DNA of 8,143 nucleotides from DASVDK01 sp036381125 [NCBI: Thermodesulfobacteriota bacterium] (GTDB lineage Bacteria > DASVDK01), in the NCBI GenBank assembly GCA_036381125.1, contig DASVDK010000020.1, forward strand, positions 1 to 8,143. The letters are read 5' to 3'. A program made the translations under genes and the position numbers. The notes below the pieces were generated by a model, which was given only the letters and a program-made list of their open reading frames with translations, made no database searches and was not told the origin of the DNA. The number at the start of each line of letters is the position of its first letter. The first letter of the stretch is position 1. This document shows, piece after piece, positions 1 to 5,960 of this stretch.

Positions 1-612
1 CGCCGCGAGTTCCTCTTCGGTGACCGCTCCCGGGCGCAGGATGGCGGGGGCGGATCCTGAGAGATCCAGCACCGTCGACTCCAGGCCGATACGGCAGGGG
101 CCGTCATCGAGGATGAGCGCGACCTCGTCCCCGAGCGAGGCTGCGACATGGGCAGCGGTCGTCGGGCTGACTTCGCCCGAGCGGTTGGCGCTGGGCGCGG
201 CGACCGGCGTGTCTGCCGCCCGCAGCAGCGCCTGCGCGGTCGGCTGTGCCGGGACGCGAACTGCCAGGGTGTCGAGCCCGGCGCCGGCAAGCAGCGCGAC
301 AGGGCAGGCTTCGGCACGCGGCAGCACCAGCGTCAGCGCGCCGGGCCAGAACGCCTCGGCGAGCCAGCGCGCCCGGTTGTCGAAGCGCACCAGCCGTTCC
401 GCCGCCTCGGTCTCCGCAACGTGGATGATCAACGGATTGAAGCGCGGCCGGCCCTTGGCGGCGAAGACCGCGGCGACCGCTGCGCCGTTGGTCGCATCGG
501 CGCCGAGCCCGTACACCGTCTCGGTCGGGAAGGCCACGAGCCGCCCGGCCCGGAGCAGGGCCGCGGCGCGGCGCACGGCGGCGGGGTCGTCGCCCCGGAG
601 GGTGCTCGTCAC
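1..612 (-). CDS. L-threonylcarbamoyladenylate synthase (TsaC/Sua5 family), 3' end cut by window edge
   Basis: The enzyme makes threonylcarbamoyl-AMP from threonine, bicarbonate and ATP in the cytoplasm, the first step of the t6A37 modification of ANN-decoding tRNAs. Reading minus from a GTG at 612-610 gives 204 codons with no stop before the window edge. Family motifs visible are PTETVYGLG (residues 29-37), the KGRPRFNPL segment (53-61, basic residues K53 and R55), [12 protein letters not shown] (88-99), PSANRSG (140-146) and GLESTVLDL (176-184), followed by [12 protein letters not shown]. The YrdC-like domain is therefore essentially complete. The LRPGAVT-type ending is typical of Sua5 proteins, so a C-terminal Sua5 domain may lie beyond base 1, but this cannot be seen. 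The start is uncertain: the frame is open back to a TAG at 652-654, no ATG is in frame (the ATG at 620 meets a stop three codons on), and GTG 612 has no clear Shine-Dalgarno. It is transcribed divergently from ispG. Leucine codons look less CTC-biased than in the oxidase genes. Confidence 0.93.
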   Translation of the reverse strand, partial: MTSTLRGDDPAAVRRAAALLRAGRLVAFPTETVYGLGADATNGAAVAAVFAAKGRPRFNPLIIHVAETEAAERLVRFDNRARWLAEAFWPGALTLVLPRAEACPVALLAGAGLDTLAVRVPAQPTAQALLRAADTPVAAPSANRSGEVSPTTAAHVAASLGDEVALILDDGPCRIGLESTVLDLSGSAPAILRPGAVTEEELAA

Positions 613-650
613 GCCGTCATGGTAGCCGAGCGCGGCGCCGGGGGGCAGTT

Positions 651-659
651 GCTACACTT
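651..659 (+). promoter_or_regulatory. Candidate -10 element in the tsaC/sua5-ispG divergent spacer
   Basis: The spacer 613-665 must hold the start signals for two divergent genes. It contains GCTACACTT, whose TACACT (653-658) matches four of six bases of the sigma70 -10 consensus. No recognisable -35 lies 16-18 bp upstream. The same nine bases recur at 4999-5007 ahead of the cold-shock gene. If this is the -10, transcription would start at about the ispG ATG and give a leaderless or near-leaderless mRNA, which agrees with the absence of a Shine-Dalgarno there. This is weak evidence from one short match. Confidence 0.3.
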
Positions 660-665
660 CCGCCC

Positions 666-1901
666 ATGGCGGCGATCACACGGAGACGGTCCACGGCGGT
701 GCGGGTGGGCGAGGTCTGGGTGGGCGGCGACCATCCGGTCGTGGTGCAGTCCATGACCAACACCGACACCGCCGACCCGGCCGCCACGGCCGCCCAGGTG
801 GCCGCCCTCGCCCGCGCCGGGTCGGAGATCGTGCGGGTCACGGTCAACAACGACGCGGCCGCGAGGGCGGTGCCCGAGATCCGGCGGCGGCTCGACGACC
901 AGGGCGTCCGCGTCCCCCTCGTCGGCGACTTCCACTTCAACGGCCACCTCCTGTTGCGGCGGCACCCCGACTGCGCGGCGGCGCTCGACAAGTACCGGAT
1001 CAACCCGGGCAACGTCGGCGTCGGCCGGCACCACGACGACAACTTCCGCGCGATCGTCGAGGCGGCCGTCGCCAACGGCAAGCCGGTACGGATCGGCGTC
1101 AACTGGGGCTCGCTCGACCAGGCGCTCCTCACCCGGCTGATGGACGAGAACGCCCGGAGCGCCGCGCCCCGCGACGCGCGCGACGTGACGCTGGAGGCGA
1201 TGGTGGTCTCGGCGCTCGAGTCGGCCGCGCTCGCCGAGGAGTACGGCGTCCCGCACGACGGCATCGTCCTGTCGGCCAAGGTCTCGAACGTGCAGGACGT
1301 GGTCGACGTCTACCGGGCGCTCGCCGCCCGCTGCGACTACGCGCTCCACGTCGGTCTCACCGAGGCCGGCATGGGGACCAGGGGCATCGTGGCCTCGGCG
1401 GCCGCCCTCTCGATCCTGCTGCAGGAGGGGATCGGCGACACGATCCGCGTCTCGCTGACGCCCCGGCCGGGCGGCGACCGCACCGAGGAGGTCGAGGTCG
1501 CGCAGCACGTCCTGCAATCGCTCGGCCTGCGCCAGTTCATGCCGCAGGTGACCGCCTGCCCGGGCTGCGGCCGCACCACGAGCACCTTCTTCCAGGAGAT
1601 GGCCGAGCAGATCGGCCACTACCTGCGGGAGCGGATGCCGGTCTGGAGGGCCGAGCGTCCAGGCGTCGAGGGGCTCAAGGTGGCCGTGATGGGCTGTGTC
1701 GTGAACGGCCCCGGCGAGTCGAAGCACGCGGACATCGGCATCTCCCTCCCCGGCACCTTCGAGGAGCCCAAGGCGCCGGTCTTCGTGGACGGCCGCCTGC
1801 ACACGACGCTGCGGGGCGACGCGATCGTCGCCGAGTTCCTCGCCATCCTCGAGGAGTACGTCGCGACGCGGTACCGGCCCGGCGTCGGTCTCGACGCCTG
1901 A
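666..1901 (+). CDS. ispG: 4-hydroxy-3-methylbut-2-en-1-yl diphosphate synthase (IspG/GcpE)
   Basis: This [4Fe-4S] enzyme converts 2-C-methyl-erythritol 2,4-cyclodiphosphate to HMBPP in the penultimate step of the MEP isoprenoid pathway, taking electrons from ferredoxin or flavodoxin. The 411-residue product begins with the family's usual RRRST...VGG...[11 protein letters not shown] segment (residues 6-34), which supports the ATG at 666. The TIM-barrel part carries [10 protein letters not shown] and [10 protein letters not shown]. The C-terminal part carries the cluster ligands C298 and C301 ([11 protein letters not shown]), C344 ([10 protein letters not shown]) and E351, matching Cys270/Cys273/Cys305/Glu312 of the E. 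coli enzyme. At 411 residues it is longer than E. coli IspG (about 372). Eleven of the extra residues lie between the CxxC pair and the third cysteine, as I recall for the longer form common in betaproteobacteria. There is no Shine-Dalgarno before the ATG, so translation may be leaderless. The next plus-strand gene begins 127 bp away behind an inverted repeat, so ispG is probably monocistronic. Confidence 0.97.
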   Translation: MAAITRRRSTAVRVGEVWVGGDHPVVVQSMTNTDTADPAATAAQVAALARAGSEIVRVTVNNDAAARAVPEIRRRLDDQGVRVPLVGDFHFNGHLLLRRHPDCAAALDKYRINPGNVGVGRHHDDNFRAIVEAAVANGKPVRIGVNWGSLDQALLTRLMDENARSAAPRDARDVTLEAMVVSALESAALAEEYGVPHDGIVLSAKVSNVQDVVDVYRALAARCDYALHVGLTEAGMGTRGIVASAAALSILLQEGIGDTIRVSLTPRPGGDRTEEVEVAQHVLQSLGLRQFMPQVTACPGCGRTTSTFFQEMAEQIGHYLRERMPVWRAERPGVEGLKVAVMGCVVNGPGESKHADIGISLPGTFEEPKAPVFVDGRLHTTLRGDAIVAEFLAILEEYVATRYRPGVGLDA

Positions 1902-1910
1902 TCGTGCCGG

Positions 1911-1944
1911 CCGCCGGTCGCCACGCGCTGCGGCGTGCCGGCGG
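1911..1944 (+). terminator. Imperfect inverted repeat just after ispG, possible transcript end
   Basis: The outer arms CCGCCGG (1911-1917) and CCGGCGG (1938-1944) are perfect complements. Inside them CACGC (1922-1926) pairs with GCGTG (1933-1937) around a six-base loop, leaving a four-base bulge on the left side. It starts ten bases after the ispG stop, where a terminator would be expected. There is no T run after it, so it is not a standard intrinsic terminator. It could stabilise the mRNA 3' end, or be chance structure in GC-rich DNA. Confidence 0.3.
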
Positions 1945-2028
1945 TCTCCCACTCGCCTGCCCCTCACCCGCTCCACCATCCGAGCGCTTGCGCCGCGAGG
2001 ACGCTCGATACTTCCGATTGCCCGTTTC

Positions 2029-4404
2029 GTGAGGGCATGTGTAAGCTTGACGCCTGACGTGCACGCCTCGCCCGATACTCCCGGCGCCCTCGGAGGGAGC
2101 AATCCCGTAACGCCCGGCCTCGATCCGGCCGAGCATCTGCCGACGATCGACCGCATCCCGTGGTGGCGGCGCTGGCGGACCCTCGTGCTCGGCGCCTTCC
2201 TCCTGGTGGTCGTCACCACGGTGATCCGCCAGTACGCCGCGGTCGAGCGCGCCTTCCACGACGCCGAGCGCGTCGCCGTCCAGACGCAGAGCGACACCGC
2301 GTCGGCGCTGGCGCGGGCAACGGCGCTCTTCATCGAGCGGTACCAGGTCATCGCCGTGCAGGCGGCGGCCGTGGCCTTCGGCCTCGACATCGCGCCCGAC
2401 GAGCGGCAGCGCTTCCTCGCCATGCTGCCGAGCCTCCACCCGGACATCGAGGCGGCGGCCGTCACCGACGCCCGCGGCCGGATCATCGCCTCCGCCCAAC
2501 TGAACGAGATCGGCACCGACCTGTCCGGCCGTCGCTACTTCCAGGCGCTGCGCGACGGCGCCAACCTGGTCGTGAGCGACCTCCTCCTCGGCGTCGCCGC
2601 GCGGCCGGCGACGCCGGTGGCCGCCGCGGGCCGCGACCGGGACGGGCGGTTCCTCGGTGCGCTCATCATCGGGCTGCCGGCCGACCGCCTCGAGGAGCGG
2701 CTCCGGCTGAACCTCACGCGCGGCGCCTATGCGGTGGTCGTCGACAGCAAGGGGCGCGTCGTCGTCCACGGCCTGCGGCCGGACCTCTCCTTCGAGGCGC
2801 GGGACTTCTCGACCCTCCCGGTCGTCCGGAGGGCCCTGCGGGGGGAGACGGCCGCGGCGGCCGACATCCTCGACCCGGTCGTGCGGCAGCCGAGCGTCGG
2901 CGCGATGGTGCCGGTGCCGTCGCTCGGCTGGGCGGTCGGCGTGTTCCAGCCGGTCGAGTCGGCGTTCGCAAGCGCGCGCGCCGAGCGGCGGGCCGCGCTC
3001 GTCGAGATCGGGCTCATCCTCGCGGTCGGTCTGGCCCTGGCGCTGGCGCTCGGCCTCTGGCTCTCGGCTCCGATCGCCGCCCTCTCGGCCGGGGTGGCGG
3101 CGCTCGCACGGGGCGACCTCGGCCACCGCGTCCCGGTCCGCGGCCCGGGCGAGCTCGAAAGCCTCGCGCGGGACTTCAACACCATGGGCGAGGCGCTCCG
3201 TGCCGCCAACGAGGAGCTGCGGGCGAGCCACGCGCAGATGGAGGAGAACCTCGCCCAGCTCGCGGCGGCCAACCAGCGCCTCGACGAGGCGCTCGCTCGC
3301 GCCCAGACCGAGCGACAGCGGCTCGAGGTCACCTTCGACGCGCTGCCCGACGCCGCGCTGGTCGTGGACGCCGATGCCGTGGTCGTCATCGCCAACGAGC
3401 GGGCACGCCGCCTCCTCGGCGACTTCTATCGACCCGGGTTCGGCATCGAGGCGCCGGTCCGGCCGCCGGTCACGCCGCACCTGGTCGACGGCAAGCCGAT
3501 GCCGGTGGAGGACATCCCGCTCAGGCGCGCCCTGCACTACGGCGAGCGGACGCTCGCGACCCGCTTCTCGATCGTGACGCCGGCGGGCGAGCTTCGGCAC
3601 GTCGTCGTCTCCGCGGCGCCGGTCACGTCGCCGGACGGCCGGACCCTCGGCGCAGTCACCGTGCTGCGGGACGTGACGGAGGCGCAGCTCCTCGAGACGC
3701 TGAAGGACCAGTTCATCGCGCGGGCGAGCCACGAGCTGCGCACCCCCCTCACGGCCATCCGCGGGACCATACGCTTCCTCGGGCGGGCGCTCGCCGGCCG
3801 CAGCGCCGAGCGCCCCGAGGAGCTCGTGGCCATCGCCGAGCGGAACGTGGAGCACATGGTCCGGCTGATCGACGATCTGCTCGACGCCTCGCGCCTGCAG
3901 AGCGGCCGGGCCTCGCTCGAGCGCGAGCCGCTCTCGCTCGAGCGGCTCCTCGACGAGGTGGTGCAGCAGTTCGTCCCGACCGCCCGCGAGCGGCGGGTCG
4001 CGCTCGCCGCGGCCGCCCCGGCCGGGCTGACGGTGGAGGCCGACCGCCTGAAGCTCGAGCAGGTCCTCACCAACCTCGTCGGCAACGCCCTCAAGTTCAC
4101 CGGCGAGGGGGGTGAGGTGACCGTCGAGGCAAGACCGGCGGGAGACGAGGAGGTGGAGATCCGGGTGCGCGACACGGGCGTCGGGATCGCGGCCGAGCAC
4201 CTGTCCCGGGTGTTCGAGCCCTTCTTCCAGGTCGGCCCTCCGACCCGGCGGGAGCGGGGACCGGGCGCCGGCCTCGGCCTCACCATCGCCAGGGCCCTCG
4301 TCGAGCTGCACGGCGGGCGGATCGGCGTCGAGAGCGAGGGCCTCGGGCGCGGCGCGACGTTCGTCGTGGTCCTGCCGCGCCGCGCGAGCGACGCTACGCC
4401 TTGA
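2029..4404 (+). CDS. Membrane sensor histidine kinase (Cache-like sensor, HAMP, PAS, HisKA, HATPase_c)
   Basis: A hybrid-free sensor kinase of up to 791 residues in the inner membrane. Transmembrane helix 1 is at about 50-67, an extracytoplasmic Cache/PDC-like ligand-binding region at about 68-320, and helix 2 at about 324-347. A HAMP domain follows (about 346-398), then a predicted coiled coil (about 390-432), a PAS domain (about 434-557, starting [18 protein letters not shown]) and the kinase core. The phosphoacceptor is H568 in [14 protein letters not shown]. The ATPase domain has N682 and N686 (N box, [11 protein letters not shown]), D715-TGVGI (G1), the FEPFFQ F box and G748-LGL (G2), so catalysis should be intact. 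No receiver domain is fused. The start is unclear: the frame's first candidate is GTG 2029, with TTG 2047 (GAGGG 11 bases upstream) and GTG 2059 as alternatives; the first in-frame ATG falls inside the sensor domain and would remove helix 1. The ligand is unknown. Its last 11 bases overlap the end of the convergent receiver gene. Confidence 0.93.
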   Translation: MRACVSLTPDVHASPDTPGALGGSNPVTPGLDPAEHLPTIDRIPWWRRWRTLVLGAFLLVVVTTVIRQYAAVERAFHDAERVAVQTQSDTASALARATALFIERYQVIAVQAAAVAFGLDIAPDERQRFLAMLPSLHPDIEAAAVTDARGRIIASAQLNEIGTDLSGRRYFQALRDGANLVVSDLLLGVAARPATPVAAAGRDRDGRFLGALIIGLPADRLEERLRLNLTRGAYAVVVDSKGRVVVHGLRPDLSFEARDFSTLPVVRRALRGETAAAADILDPVVRQPSVGAMVPVPSLGWAVGVFQPVESAFASARAERRAALVEIGLILAVGLALALALGLWLSAPIAALSAGVAALARGDLGHRVPVRGPGELESLARDFNTMGEALRAANEELRASHAQMEENLAQLAAANQRLDEALARAQTERQRLEVTFDALPDAALVVDADAVVVIANERARRLLGDFYRPGFGIEAPVRPPVTPHLVDGKPMPVEDIPLRRALHYGERTLATRFSIVTPAGELRHVVVSAAPVTSPDGRTLGAVTVLRDVTEAQLLETLKDQFIARASHELRTPLTAIRGTIRFLGRALAGRSAERPEELVAIAERNVEHMVRLIDDLLDASRLQSGRASLEREPLSLERLLDEVVQQFVPTARERRVALAAAAPAGLTVEADRLKLEQVLTNLVGNALKFTGEGGEVTVEARPAGDEEVEIRVRDTGVGIAAEHLSRVFEPFFQVGPPTRRERGPGAGLGLTIARALVELHGGRIGVESEGLGRGATFVVVLPRRASDATP

Positions 4405-4810
4405 ACGTCTCGCGCCGGGCGAGCGCCTGCCGCACCGACTCGAGCACCGCGTCGACGTCGAACGGCTTCCCCACGATCTCGTGCGCGCCGACCGGGCCGA
4501 CGAGCTGCTCGAGCGCCTGCTTGTTCGTGGTCGTGATGATGAAGGTCCGCCCCCTGGCGGCGTCGGTCGCGCGCACGAGCCTGAAGAACGCCCAGTTGTC
4601 CTCGTAGGGCGGCGCGATGTCGTAGAGGATCACGTCGGGGTCGTGCGCCTCGAGGAACTCGATCAGGTCGAGGCGGCCTCGCTTCACGTCGTCGACGTGC
4701 GCGGTGACGGTGGTGAGCCCCTCGTGCTCCAGCATCCGCCGGAGCAGCTCGAGGATGTCGTCGCTCGCGTTCAGGACCGCGACCTGCGCCTTTCCCGCCG
4801 TCCCGCCCAT
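4394..4810 (-). CDS. Stand-alone atypical receiver-domain protein (response regulator without output domain)
   Basis: A 138-residue cytoplasmic protein made of one CheY-like receiver domain. The retained features are D64 at the phosphoacceptor position ([10 protein letters not shown], in place of the usual DxxLLDxxMP), a run of threonines at 93-95 at the end of strand 4, and K115 in the GKPF motif of strand 5. The acidic pair that binds Mg2+ at the end of strand 1 is replaced by N14-A15 ([14 protein letters not shown], where canonical proteins read VVDDDPDILELL). Phosphorylation may therefore be altered or absent, and the protein could act by binding a partner. I chose ATG 4810 because the receiver fold starts right after it. 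The frame stays open upstream to an ATG at 4993, but those 61 residues are Arg/Gly/Pro-rich and look like GC-driven read-through. A G-run (GGGGGG) just before 4810 is a poor Shine-Dalgarno. It converges on the histidine kinase, which could be its partner, though that is inference. Confidence 0.85.
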   Translation of the reverse strand: MGGTAGKAQVAVLNASDDILELLRRMLEHEGLTTVTAHVDDVKRGRLDLIEFLEAHDPDVILYDIAPPYEDNWAFFRLVRATDAARGRTFIITTTNKQALEQLVGPVGAHEIVGKPFDVDAVLESVRQALARRETFKA

Positions 4811-4977
4811 GCGCCCCCCGACTGCAAGAAGCGCGCGACGCGGGGCGTCCGCCTTCCCCGAACGGTCGAAACGCCCCCGCGGGAGCGGCCGTCCGCGCCA
4901 GGCCGGCGGTCGCCTGCCGTGCCCCGCGCGAGGACGGCCGATCCGACGCCCGCGGACGGTGCGGCGGGTGGGCCCGA

Positions 4978-5006
4978 TGGACGCCGCCGGCACGGCGCGC
5001 TACACT
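4978..5006 (+). promoter_or_regulatory. Candidate sigma70-type promoter for the cold-shock gene
   Basis: TGGACG (4978-4983) and TACACT (5001-5006) each match four of six consensus bases and are separated by exactly 17 bp. Transcription would begin near 5013 and leave a leader of about 210 bases before the csp ATG. The rest of the upstream stretch 4811-4977 lies between two divergent genes and shows no convincing coding sequence. It should also carry the promoter of the minus-strand receiver gene, which I could not identify. Confidence 0.45.
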
Positions 5007-5066
5007 TGGGCAAGCGTTTCGTACGTGCAGGATCTCCAGGCAGACACGCTCTCGGTTCTCCGAAGG

Positions 5067-5099
5067 CGCCGCGGGATCCCGGTGGGTGGGACCGCGGCG
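5067..5099 (+). repeat. Strong hairpin in the csp leader
   Basis: CGCCGCGG (5067-5074) pairs perfectly with CCGCGGCG (5092-5099). Inside, after a two-base GA bulge, TCCC (5077-5080) pairs with GGGA (5088-5091), leaving a seven-base loop GGTGGGT. There is no following T run, so it is not a conventional intrinsic terminator. It lies about 120 bases upstream of the csp ATG and could be a regulatory element in the leader. Confidence 0.45.
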
Positions 5100-5206
5100 T
5101 TTCTGCGTCGTGCAACGGAACGCGAGCCGGCTGGCGCTCGATCGGGCGTGCCGGCTACCTGGCATCAACAGACGCGCCTCGTGCGCGACCCACCAGCAGA
5201 AAGAAC

Positions 5207-5211
5207 AGGAG
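5207..5211 (+). promoter_or_regulatory. Shine-Dalgarno of the cold-shock gene
   Basis: AGGAG lies ten bases upstream of ATG 5222 in an A-rich patch (CAGAAAGAACAGGAGAG) that looks unstructured compared with the GC-rich leader. It fixes the csp start. Confidence 0.8.
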
Positions 5212-5221
5212 AGCGTTCGGC

Positions 5222-5425
5222 ATGGCCGAGCAGGGTACCGTCAAGTGGTTCAACGACGCGAAGGGGTACGGCTTCATCAAGCGCGAGCAGGGGGAGGACC
5301 TCTTCGTCCACTTCTCCGCCATCCAGGCCGACGGCTTCAAGAGCCTCGCCGAGGGTGATCGCGTGGAGTTCGAGGTGACCAGGGGGCCGAAGGGTCTCCA
5401 GGCCACCAACGTCGTCCGCCTCTAG
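5222..5425 (+). CDS. Cold-shock-domain protein (CspA family RNA chaperone)
   Basis: A 67-residue protein that is a single cold-shock domain, the normal size for the family. It binds single-stranded RNA and DNA and melts mRNA secondary structure. It starts [19 protein letters not shown], with RNP1 around K14-GYGFI, RNP2 as LFVHF (residues 27-31, preceded by GED), and the usual C-terminal [16 protein letters not shown] 5222 is supported by the AGGAG at 5207-5211 and by the family's N-terminus. It is a single-gene unit, bounded upstream by a long candidate leader and downstream by a strong terminator. Which Csp paralogue it is, and whether it is cold-induced, cannot be told from the protein. Confidence 0.97.
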   Translation: MAEQGTVKWFNDAKGYGFIKREQGEDLFVHFSAIQADGFKSLAEGDRVEFEVTRGPKGLQATNVVRL

Positions 5426-5448
5426 CGTCGAGCCGTACAGTTCACGGC

Positions 5449-5481
5449 GCCCCGCCCCCCCTGGGGGCGGGGCTTTTTTTT
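5449..5481 (+). terminator. Intrinsic (Rho-independent) terminator after csp
   Basis: An 11-bp perfect GC stem, GCCCCGCCCCC (5449-5459) with GGGGGCGGGGC (5463-5473), closes a three-base loop and is followed by eight Ts (5474-5481). It begins 23 bases after the csp stop and ends transcription before the oxidase operon. There is no T run on the minus strand, so it works in one direction. Confidence 0.95.
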
Positions 5482-5487
5482 GGCGTT

Positions 5488-5516
5488 TTGACCTCCGGCG
5501 CCATCGTCGGCATAAT
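5488..5516 (+). promoter_or_regulatory. Near-consensus sigma70 promoter of the terminal oxidase operon
   Basis: TTGACC (5488-5493) and CATAAT (5511-5516) each match five of six consensus bases, with a spacer of exactly 17 bp. Transcription would start near 5523, giving a leader of about 22 bases containing the Shine-Dalgarno of the first gene. It begins seven bases after the csp terminator, so the operon has its own control. I see no clear operator palindrome around it. Confidence 0.85.
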
Positions 5517-5532
5517 CGGCCATCCCCTGCAC

Positions 5533-5541
5533 GAGAGGTGA
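5533..5541 (+). promoter_or_regulatory. Shine-Dalgarno for the 80-residue membrane protein
   Basis: GAGAGGTGA includes GAGGTGA, a seven-base match to the 16S anti-Shine-Dalgarno complement, ending three bases before GTG 5545. It supports a GTG start that would otherwise look doubtful. Confidence 0.75.
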
Positions 5542-5544
5542 CGC

Positions 5545-5787
5545 GTGTCGCGAATCCTCGTCGGCCTCCTGATCTTCCAGCTCGTCGGCACGCCGATGGC
5601 GTACTTCCTCTGGAGTACGCTGAACGAAGGCCTCGCGATGCAGGCATCCGCCTGGCGCATCGCCCTGGCCTTCCCGGTGCTGGCGCTCTACATCGGCCTC
5701 CTCGTCGTCATGGCCCGACAGATCCGACGCTGGCAGGCGGCGCGCGAGGCCGACGCGGCGCGACATTCCGGAGGTGCCCGTGCGTGA
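5545..5787 (+). CDS. Small two-helix membrane protein of unknown function, first gene of the oxidase operon
   Basis: I do not recognise this 80-residue protein as a named family. It has two hydrophobic stretches long enough to cross the membrane: about residues 4-23 (ILVGLLIFQLVGTPMAYFLW) and 40-57. A short polar loop (STLNEGLAMQASAW) joins them, and a basic, Ala/Arg-rich tail (RQIRRWQAAREADAARHSGG) is probably cytoplasmic. The positive-inside rule would then place both ends in the cytoplasm. It starts at GTG 5545 behind a strong Shine-Dalgarno and just downstream of a near-consensus promoter. Its last eight bases overlap the next gene, so it is translated together with the oxidase subunits. 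It may be an accessory subunit or assembly factor of the oxidase; that rests on gene position only. Confidence 0.8.
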   Translation: MSRILVGLLIFQLVGTPMAYFLWSTLNEGLAMQASAWRIALAFPVLALYIGLLVVMARQIRRWQAAREADAARHSGGARA

Positions 5788-5956
5788 CACTCCCCGTTAC
5801 ACCGCTCCGGCGACCGGCTCCGACTCCCCGCGCGAGACCGAGCTCACGCCCGAGGAGGAGCCCGACACGAGCGGCACGCTGGTGCTCGTGATGATCATCC
5901 TCATGTTCATCGCGGGCGGCTGGATCACCATGTACCTCCTGCTCCTCGAGCGGTGA
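5780..5956 (+). CDS. cbaD: Small single-helix oxidase subunit, ba3 subunit IIa-like (CbaD)
   Basis: A 58-residue protein with a polar, acidic N-terminal half (about residues 1-28, rich in Pro/Thr/Glu) and one C-terminal transmembrane helix, SGTLVLVMIILMFIAGGWIT onward, ending MYLLLLER. The pattern of a small residue, a long aliphatic helix, then aromatic/Tyr and a basic end resembles the 34-residue subunit IIa of Thermus thermophilus ba3 oxidase, and the position directly before subunit II supports this. The N-terminal extension is longer than in Thermus. I prefer GTG 5780 as the start, since GGAGG (5770-5774) lies five bases upstream; the in-frame GTG at 5774 overlaps that Shine-Dalgarno. 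The gene overlaps the preceding one by eight bases and is followed four bases later by subunit II. Small proteins of this sort are hard to assign, so function is inferred from topology and context. Confidence 0.75.
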   Translation: MRDTPRYTAPATGSDSPRETELTPEEEPDTSGTLVLVMIILMFIAGGWITMYLLLLER

Positions 5957-5960
5957 GCCG

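Larger units (their letters stand above)
5013..5221 (+). promoter_or_regulatory. Putative long structured 5' leader of the cold-shock gene
   Basis: This gene-free stretch precedes csp. It contains two hairpins: 5067-5099, a strong one described separately, and AGCCGGC (5125-5131) with GCCGGCT (5150-5156). Near the predicted transcript start, GTACGTGCAG (5021-5030) matches 7 of 10 bases of the enterobacterial cspA cold box TGACGTACAG. Long structured leaders are known to make cspA mRNA a thermosensor in E. coli. That this leader behaves the same way is inference, and it depends on the weak promoter assignment. Open frames crossing the region are not convincing genes. Confidence 0.35.

Noticed and set aside
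609-2516. A 635-codon minus-strand open frame across ispG and the start of the kinase
   Set aside because: It spans two real plus-strand genes and the spacer between them, and shows no family motif; a GC-driven shadow.
2160-4115. A 651-codon plus-strand open frame in another frame of the kinase
   Set aside because: The translation is almost wholly Arg/Ala/Gly/Pro, and the kinase frame has clear HAMP, HisKA and HATPase motifs.
1675-4311. An 878-codon open frame on the minus strand opposite the histidine kinase
   Set aside because: It is antisense to a kinase with complete catalytic motifs. Its translation is low-complexity Arg/Glu/Gly/Asp-rich with no recognisable domain, as expected from GC-rich third positions.
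4811-4993. N-terminal extension of the receiver gene to ATG 4993 (61 more residues)
   Set aside because: The added residues are Arg/Gly/Pro-rich, show no domain or Shine-Dalgarno, and the receiver fold begins just after ATG 4810.
4978-5221. Possible small gene in the gap before csp, starting ATG 4978
   Set aside because: The frame runs on into csp out of frame, has no ribosome site and no recognisable motif. The region is better explained as promoter plus leader.
5449-5481. Bidirectional terminator serving the minus strand too
   Set aside because: The minus strand has an A run before the stem and no T run after it, and no minus-strand gene ends there.
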